Shown here in pieces: positions 59,388 to 64,000 of a stretch of DNA of 64,000 bases; position 1 is the stretch's first letter, and every line of letters starts with the position of its first letter. Made by a program: the position numbers and the translations under genes. The stretch comes from Phytopseudomonas dryadis (lineage in GTDB: Bacteria > Pseudomonadota > Gammaproteobacteria > Pseudomonadales > Pseudomonadaceae): contig NZ_QJUM01000029.1 in NCBI RefSeq assembly GCF_004327355.1, forward strand, positions 1 through 64,000, read 5' to 3'. The notes beneath the pieces are model-generated. The model had not been told where the DNA came from. It saw nothing but the letters and a program-made list of their open reading frames with translations, and did not search any database.

Positions 59388-60755
59388 AGCGTGCTCCCAC
59401 TTCTTCATCTTCTGCACCACGGTCGCCTGGCTCACCCCCAGGGCCTTGGCCGCTTCGCGGGTGGTCTTGTAACGCACCAGCGCCTTGCGGATCAGGCTGC
59501 GCTCCAGGTTTTCCACGCGCTTGCGCAGCGACAACTGGCTGTCATCGCCCTCTTCCACGGCGATGTTGCGCACCTCTTCGGGCAGGTCGAAGATCTCCAC
59601 GCTGGCGCCGGTGCAGGTGACCACCAGGCGTTCGACCAGGTTGATCAGCTCGCGGATATTGCCCGGCCAGGGGTAATCGATCAGGGCGTCCAGCGCCTCC
59701 AGTCCCCATTCCAGTTCGCGGCCATAGCGGCGATTGAATTCGGCCAGGTAGAAGTCGAGCAATGGCTGGACTTCCTCGGGGCGCTCGCGCAGCGCCGGGA
59801 TATGGATGGGCACCACGTTGAGCCGGTAGTAGAGGTCGGCGCGGAAGCGCCCTTCGGCGACCATGCGCCGCAGGTCGTGGTGGGTGGCGGTGATGATGCG
59901 CACGTCCACCTCCTTGAGCTCCAGGCCGCCGACCGCAATGAAGCGGCTTTCCTCGATGACCTTGAGCAGCTTGACCTGCAGCGCCAGGGGCAGGTCGCCG
60001 ATCTCGTCGAGAAACACCGTGCCCTGATGCGCCAGCTCCAGCAGGCCGCGCTTGCCCTTGCTGCCAGCGCCGGTGAAGGCGCCCGGCACGTAGCCGAACA
60101 GCTCGGCCTCGATCAGGTTTTCCGGCAGGGCGCCGCAGTTCAGCGCCAGGAAGGGCTGCGCGGCGCGGGCACTGGCCTTGTGGATGTACTGGGCGATCAG
60201 GGTCTTGCCCACCCCGGTCTCGCCCTGCAACAGGACCTTCACGTCGCTGGCGGCGACCTGCCGGGCCTGGGCGAAGACCCGTCCCGAGGCCGGTTGTTCG
60301 GCCACCGGCGAGGCATCGAGCAGGTCGTCGCGCTGGCCGGCATGCAGGCGCGCGGTGCTGTTGCGCAACTGCTTGAGCTGCTGCAGCTCGTCACGCTCGT
60401 GCTTCATGCGCAGCAGCTCGGTCATGTCGCGCACGGTGCTGACCACGTAGCGCACCCGGCCATCGGCGGCGAAGATCGGCGTACCGCTGACCAGCAGGCG
60501 CTTGCCCTGGCTGACGCTCTGCATCATCGACAGCGCCCTGCCCTCCTTGAGCACGCGCAGCGACACCGACTGCGAGATCACGCCCTGCTCCACCAGGGCC
60601 TGCATGTGCCGCCCGAGCACGTCCTCGCTGCGCAGGCCGGTCAGGCGTTCGTAGGCACGGTTGACCTTGAGGGTCATGCCCTCGGCATCGGTGATGTAGA
60701 CGCCATCGTGCAGGGCGTCGAGCAGTTCACGGAAACTGGGATCGTCGAAATCCAT
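59382..60755 (-). CDS. Sigma-54-dependent activator with PAS domain
   Basis: The 457-residue enhancer-binding protein has an N-terminal PAS sensor (about 8-115), a short linker, an AAA+ domain with Walker A GETGVGKT (178-185), the sigma-54 contact loop GAFTGA (225-230), Walker B VFLDEIGD (247-254), and a C-terminal Fis-type HTH (TREAAKALGVSQATVVQKMKKW). It probably activates the downstream iron alcohol dehydrogenase operon. The signal sensed by PAS is unknown. Confidence 0.93.
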   Translation of the reverse strand: MDFDDPSFRELLDALHDGVYITDAEGMTLKVNRAYERLTGLRSEDVLGRHMQALVEQGVISQSVSLRVLKEGRALSMMQSVSQGKRLLVSGTPIFAADGRVRYVVSTVRDMTELLRMKHERDELQQLKQLRNSTARLHAGQRDDLLDASPVAEQPASGRVFAQARQVAASDVKVLLQGETGVGKTLIAQYIHKASARAAQPFLALNCGALPENLIEAELFGYVPGAFTGAGSKGKRGLLELAHQGTVFLDEIGDLPLALQVKLLKVIEESRFIAVGGLELKEVDVRIITATHHDLRRMVAEGRFRADLYYRLNVVPIHIPALRERPEEVQPLLDFYLAEFNRRYGRELEWGLEALDALIDYPWPGNIRELINLVERLVVTCTGASVEIFDLPEEVRNIAVEEGDDSQLSLRKRVENLERSLIRKALVRYKTTREAAKALGVSQATVVQKMKKWEHAD

Positions 60756-60877
60756 GGGGCTTCCCCGGAAAGGCGCAGGTAAAGCGCGACAGTCTACCGG
60801 GTCACAGGATCGCTATCGCCAGAACGAGGCACGGACCATGAAAGAATTCTCACGGTTTCAGCGATGGCCGGTGAAGG
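60756..60877. other. Upstream region of the sigma-54 activator gene
   Basis: 122 bases with no ORF; presumably holds the activator's own promoter. No clear -35/-10 was assigned. Confidence 0.3.
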
Positions 60878-61815
60878 GGTCGTGGCCATCCTGCGAGACC
60901 TGCGCCGCGACTACTATTCGCCGCGGGGGCGCGGCTCCCACTGGGTCGCGGTAGACCGCCGCCCCGGGTAGGAGCCCCGACCTCGGGACGAAACGATCGT
61001 GACCATTCGGCGGAACCTGCGCCGCGACCACTAATCGCCGCGGGGGCGCGGCTCCCACAGGAGCCCGGCAGACCACCGCCCGTGGGGAGCCCCGACCTCG
61101 GGGCGAAGCGATCGTGGCCATTCGGCGGAACCTGCGTCGCGACCACTAATCGCCGCGGGGGCGCGACTCCCACAGGAGCCCGGCAGACCACCGCCCGTGG
61201 GGAGCCCCGACCTCGGGGCGAAGCGATCGTGGCCATTCGGCGGAACCTGCGTCGCGACCACTAATCGCCGCGGGGGCGCGACTCCCACAGGAGCCCGGCA
61301 GACCACCGCCCGTGGGGAGCCCCGACCTCGGGGCGAAGCGATCGTGGCCATTCGGCGGAACCTGCGCCGCGACCACTAATCGCCGCGGGGGCGCGGCTCC
61401 CACTGGGTCGCGGTAGACCGCCGCCCCGGGTAGGAGCCCCGACCTCGGGGCGAAGCGATCGTGACCATTCGGCGGAACCTGCGCCGCGACCACTAATCGC
61501 CGCGGGGGCGCGGCTCCCACAGGAGCCCGGCAGACCGCCGCCCCGGGTAGGAGCCCCGACCTCGGGGCGAAGCGATCGTGACCATTCGGCGGAACCTGCG
61601 CCGCGACCACTAATCGCCGCGGGGGCGCGGCTCCCACAGGAGCCCGGCAGACCACCGCCCGTGTGGGAGCCCCGACCTCGGGGCGAAGCGATCGTGACCA
61701 TTCGGCGGAACCTGCGCCGCGACCACTAATCGCCGCGGGGGCGCGACTCCCACAGGAGCCCGGCAGACCACCGCCCGTGTGGGAGCCCCGACCTCGGGGC
61801 GAAGCGATCGTGGCC
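60878..61815. repeat. Tandem array of eight REP-doublet units (115-117 bp each)
   Basis: The palindrome GCCCCGACCTCGGGGC, or close variants, recurs with its CGACCTCG core at 60978, 61093, 61208, 61323, 61440, 61557, 61673 and 61789, i.e. every 115-117 bases. Each unit also has TAATCGCCGCGGGGGCGCG and GGCGGAACCTGCG. The first, partial unit begins near 60878. The array ends three bases before the ABC binding-protein stop codon. Apparent ORFs through it are repeat translations, not genes. Confidence 0.92.
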
Positions 61816-61817
61816 GT

Positions 61818-62858
61818 TCAGCGGCGCGCCAGCCAGGCCGTGAAACGCTGTTCGAGGGCGTCGCCATGCTCGGCCCAGAAGTCGACGCCGATGGCCAGCG
61901 CGTCACGCATGTTCGCCTCGGCCGTGGGCAAGCGTGCCGCCCGTTCCGCGGAGAGCGAGCTGGTCGCCTGGCGGTTCACCGGCCCGTAGGGAATCAGCTC
62001 GGCGAAGGCCCGTTGCGGCTCCGCCTGGCTGGCGAAGTGGATGAAACGCTCGGCCTCCTGCACATTGATGCTGCCGCGGGGAATGGCCCAGAAATCGAAA
62101 TCGTAGATACTGCCGGCCCAGACCAGCCCCAGCTTGGCGCCCTGATCCTGGGCGGCGCCGATGCGCCCGCTGTAGGCCGCGCTCATCACCACCCCGCCAT
62201 CGGCCAGGCGCCTCACGGGCTCCTCGCCGGCCTGCCACCAGCGGATATGCGGCCGGAGCTCATCGAGCTTGCGGAACGCCTGCTCGACACCGGCCGCGGT
62301 GGCCAACCGGGTGTAGACCTCCGAGGCGGGCACGCCGTCGGCCAGAAGCGCGAACTCCAGATTGTACTTGGCGCCCTGGCGCAGGCCGCGCCCCCCCGGG
62401 AAACGCTGAACATCCCAGAAATCCGCCCAATTGCGCGGTGCCTGGGACAGGCGTTCGGTATCGTAGGCCAGCGCCATGGACCAGACGAAGGTGCCGACGC
62501 CGCATGGGCGCAGCGCGCCGGGCAACAGGTCCCCGGCCTCACGTTGCAGCGACTCGGACAGCGGCCGGAACAGCCCCTCCTCGCAGCCCCGGGCCAGCTC
62601 GGGCGATTCCACTTCCATGACATCCCAGGTCACGTGCTGCATGGCCTGCATACGCCGCAGCTTGTCGAATTGGCCGTTATAGGAACCATTGACCACCAGC
62701 ACGTCGGTGGCCTCCTTGAATGGACGGTAGAACGCCTGTCGCTGCGCTTCGCGCACGGAACCACCGAAGGAGACGACATTGATCTGGGCGGCCAGTAGCG
62801 GCTGCCCGACGAGGATGCAGGCCAAAACGCCCCAACGACATAGACTCCGTACGAACAT
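61818..62858 (-). CDS. ABC transporter substrate-binding protein (polyamine/GABA type)
   Basis: The 346-residue periplasmic binding protein of the PotD/PotF-like class has a signal peptide ending near LLAAQ (about residue 24) and a mature start INVVSFGGSVREAQRQAF. Typical two-lobe motifs follow (VTWDVMEVES, GTFVWSMALAYDTERL, YSGRIGAAQDQGAKLGLVW). It is in line with two permease genes on the same strand. PAO1 carries agtABCD (GABA/5-aminovalerate uptake) near rpe, so that identity is possible. Confidence 0.87.
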   Translation of the reverse strand: MFVRSLCRWGVLACILVGQPLLAAQINVVSFGGSVREAQRQAFYRPFKEATDVLVVNGSYNGQFDKLRRMQAMQHVTWDVMEVESPELARGCEEGLFRPLSESLQREAGDLLPGALRPCGVGTFVWSMALAYDTERLSQAPRNWADFWDVQRFPGGRGLRQGAKYNLEFALLADGVPASEVYTRLATAAGVEQAFRKLDELRPHIRWWQAGEEPVRRLADGGVVMSAAYSGRIGAAQDQGAKLGLVWAGSIYDFDFWAIPRGSINVQEAERFIHFASQAEPQRAFAELIPYGPVNRQATSSLSAERAARLPTAEANMRDALAIGVDFWAEHGDALEQRFTAWLARR

Positions 62859-62923
62859 AGCTCACTCCTTGCATGAAGGGCACACAGCCCGGAGCCCAGG
62901 CCCCGGGATTCCTTGCCCCGTGT

Positions 62924-63751
62924 TCAGCCGGGCTGCTGGGTGCGCAACTTCTCGCTGCGGCCGCGCAGCCATTCCAGGGTCAGCAGCAGCAGGATGGAGA
63001 AACCGATCAGCAACGTCGCCGCGGCGGCGATGGTCGGGCTGAGGTTCTCGCGGATGCCGCTGAACATCTGCCGCGGCAGGGTAACCTGCTGCGGGCCGGC
63101 GAGGAACAGGGTCACCACCACTTCATCGAAGGAGGTGGCGAAGGCGAACAGCGCGCCACTGATCACCCCCGGCGCGATCAGCGGCAGGGTCACCCGGCGG
63201 AACGCGGTGAGCGGCGAGGCGCCGAGGCTGGCCGCGGCGCGCACCAGGTTGTAGTTGAAGCCCTGCAGGGTGGCCGATACGGTGATGATGACGAAGGGCA
63301 CGCCGAGCACGGCGTGCACCACGATCAGCGACAGGTAGCCGTTGGCCAGCCCGAGCGGGGCGAAGAACAGGTAGCTGGCCACGCCGACGATCACCACCGG
63401 CACCACCATCGGCGAGATCATCAGGCTCATCAGCAGCGCCTTGCCGCGGAACTCGGCACGGGTCAGGCCGATCGCCGCCAGGGTGCCGAGGATCATGGCC
63501 AGGATGGTGGCCGCCGGGGCGATGATCAGGCTGTTCTTCAGCGCCCGCATCCAGCTCGCCGAGGAAAAGAAGTCCTCGTACCAGCGCAGCGAGAAGCCCT
63601 GCATCGGGTAGATCAGGAAGGTGCCGGAGTTGAACGACAGCGGCACCATCACCAGGATCGGCAGCACCAGGAACAGCAGCACCAGGCCGCAGAGCAGACG
63701 CAGGCCGTAATACCAGGCGCGCTCGACAGGGGACATGTAGGGACTGAGCAT
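62924..63751 (-). CDS. ABC transporter permease (PotC/PotI type)
   Basis: The 275-residue inner-membrane permease has six helices. The cytoplasmic EAA loop that binds the ATPase is RAAASLGASPLTAFRRVTLPLIAPG. The start at 63751 (MLSPYMSPVERAW) has GGAG about ten bases upstream; an internal ATG five codons later is an alternative. It is cotranscribed with the upstream partial permease and downstream binding protein genes. Confidence 0.9.
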   Translation of the reverse strand: MLSPYMSPVERAWYYGLRLLCGLVLLFLVLPILVMVPLSFNSGTFLIYPMQGFSLRWYEDFFSSASWMRALKNSLIIAPAATILAMILGTLAAIGLTRAEFRGKALLMSLMISPMVVPVVIVGVASYLFFAPLGLANGYLSLIVVHAVLGVPFVIITVSATLQGFNYNLVRAAASLGASPLTAFRRVTLPLIAPGVISGALFAFATSFDEVVVTLFLAGPQQVTLPRQMFSGIRENLSPTIAAAATLLIGFSILLLLTLEWLRGRSEKLRTQQPG

Positions 63752-63787
63752 AGCGTCTTACTCCAGTGTTCTTTTGGCTTGAAGCGC

Positions 63788-63880
63788 CCCTCTCCGCTCT
63801 ATCGGAGAGGGTTTGGGGGCGATGCGAATGAAACACCGCCCTCTCCCGCCCTGCGGGCACCCTCTCCCGGGGGAGAGGGT
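63788..63880. repeat. Two CCCTCTCC palindromes between permease genes
   Basis: CCCTCTCCG / CGGAGAGGG (63788-63811) and the perfect 10-bp ACCCTCTCCC / GGGAGAGGGT (63859-63880) are intergenic palindromes of a common Pseudomonas type. They sit inside the ABC operon and may tune the ratio of downstream mRNA. Confidence 0.7.
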
Positions 63881-63907
63881 CATCGGATGGCCTGCTACGC
63901 AGACCGT

Positions 63908-64000
63908 TTATCCAAGGCGCATGCGCCCGGCGCCGACCAGCCAGCTGTAGACCACGTACAGCAGCAGGGTGGCGACCAGCAGCAATCCGCCCAGCGCGGT
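63908..64000 (-). CDS. ABC transporter permease, C-terminal end only (cut by window edge)
   Basis: The last 30 codons of a membrane permease (ending LYVVYSWLVGAGRMRLG) read from the right edge to a TAA at 63908-63910. The hydrophobic end helix and position before the PotC-type gene fit a PotB/PotH-type partner. The rest lies outside the window. Confidence 0.75.
   Translation of the reverse strand, partial: TALGGLLLVATLLLYVVYSWLVGAGRMRLG

Noticed and set aside
60878..61815. CRISPR array
   Set aside because: The 115-117-bp units are nearly identical throughout, with no variable spacers, and contain REP palindromes; no cas genes are near.
60850..61906. Several 80-170 residue frames with repeated RSGLPTGGGLPGSCGSRAP-like motifs
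   Set aside because: They are translations of the tandem REP array, not proteins.

Overview
The window is a high-GC chromosomal segment of a Pseudomonas species, probably near the P. aeruginosa / P. mendocina groups. Four things point to this: the gene order tyrS - M23 peptidase - anmK - erpA; a Vfr-type CRP; trpE separated from trpGDC by a PrtR/PrtN-type pyocin locus; and many Pseudomonas-style REP palindromes. Comparisons with P. aeruginosa PAO1 are from memory, since no search could be run.

Region 1 (1-13.5 kb) is a housekeeping block that follows the PAO1 PA0668 to PA0652 order: tyrS, M23 peptidase, anmK, erpA, bactofilin, a coiled-coil membrane protein, hemJ, a nitronate-monooxygenase-like enzyme, a DUF805 protein, an SDR, an AAA+ ATPase, coq7, an OsmC protein and vfr. 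argC, the HIT gene and speD, which I expect in that order, are absent from the matching gaps. A -35-like TTGACA at the left edge points out of the window, where an rRNA operon often follows tyrS.

Region 2 (13.5-31.2 kb) sits between vfr and trpC, which are direct neighbours in PAO1. It holds the fructose PTS operon fruB-fruK-fruA with divergent fruR, then asmA-like, tatD-like, a chemoreceptor, ampE-ampD, a DUF1631 gene and nadC. Several palindromic, MITE-like elements lie here; one supplies the stop codons of two convergent genes.

Region 3 (31.2-43.8 kb) contains trpGDC and trpE, each preceded by a 14-codon leader peptide with a Trp-Arg-Trp core, then gph and rpe. Between the two trp operons, where PAO1 carries its R/F pyocins, there is a tail-less pyocin-like locus. 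It has a PrtR-like repressor, a PrtN-like activator, a Q-like regulator, a holin, a GH5 glycoside hydrolase, a lambda-type endolysin and nested Rz/Rz1 spanins. No tail gene is present and intrinsic terminators separate the genes. Beside it are an IS3 orfA remnant and a translationally coupled pair of an unknown gene and an ankyrin gene with atypical composition; this pair is a candidate toxin/immunity or otherwise undescribed system.

Region 4 (44-54.8 kb) has a hybrid histidine kinase and NarL-type regulator diverging from a two-partner secretion pair. The exoprotein is about 2,100 residues with an ESPR, a TPS domain, GLUG repeats and MBG repeats. Region 5 (54.8-60.8 kb) is a catabolic cluster: succinate-semialdehyde dehydrogenase, an NCS2-type permease, an iron alcohol dehydrogenase and a sigma-54 activator. 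A GG-N10-GC promoter and two palindromic upstream sites sit in front of the dehydrogenase. Region 6 (60.9-64 kb) is an eight-unit tandem array of about 116-bp REP doublets followed by a polyamine/GABA-type ABC transporter that runs off the window.
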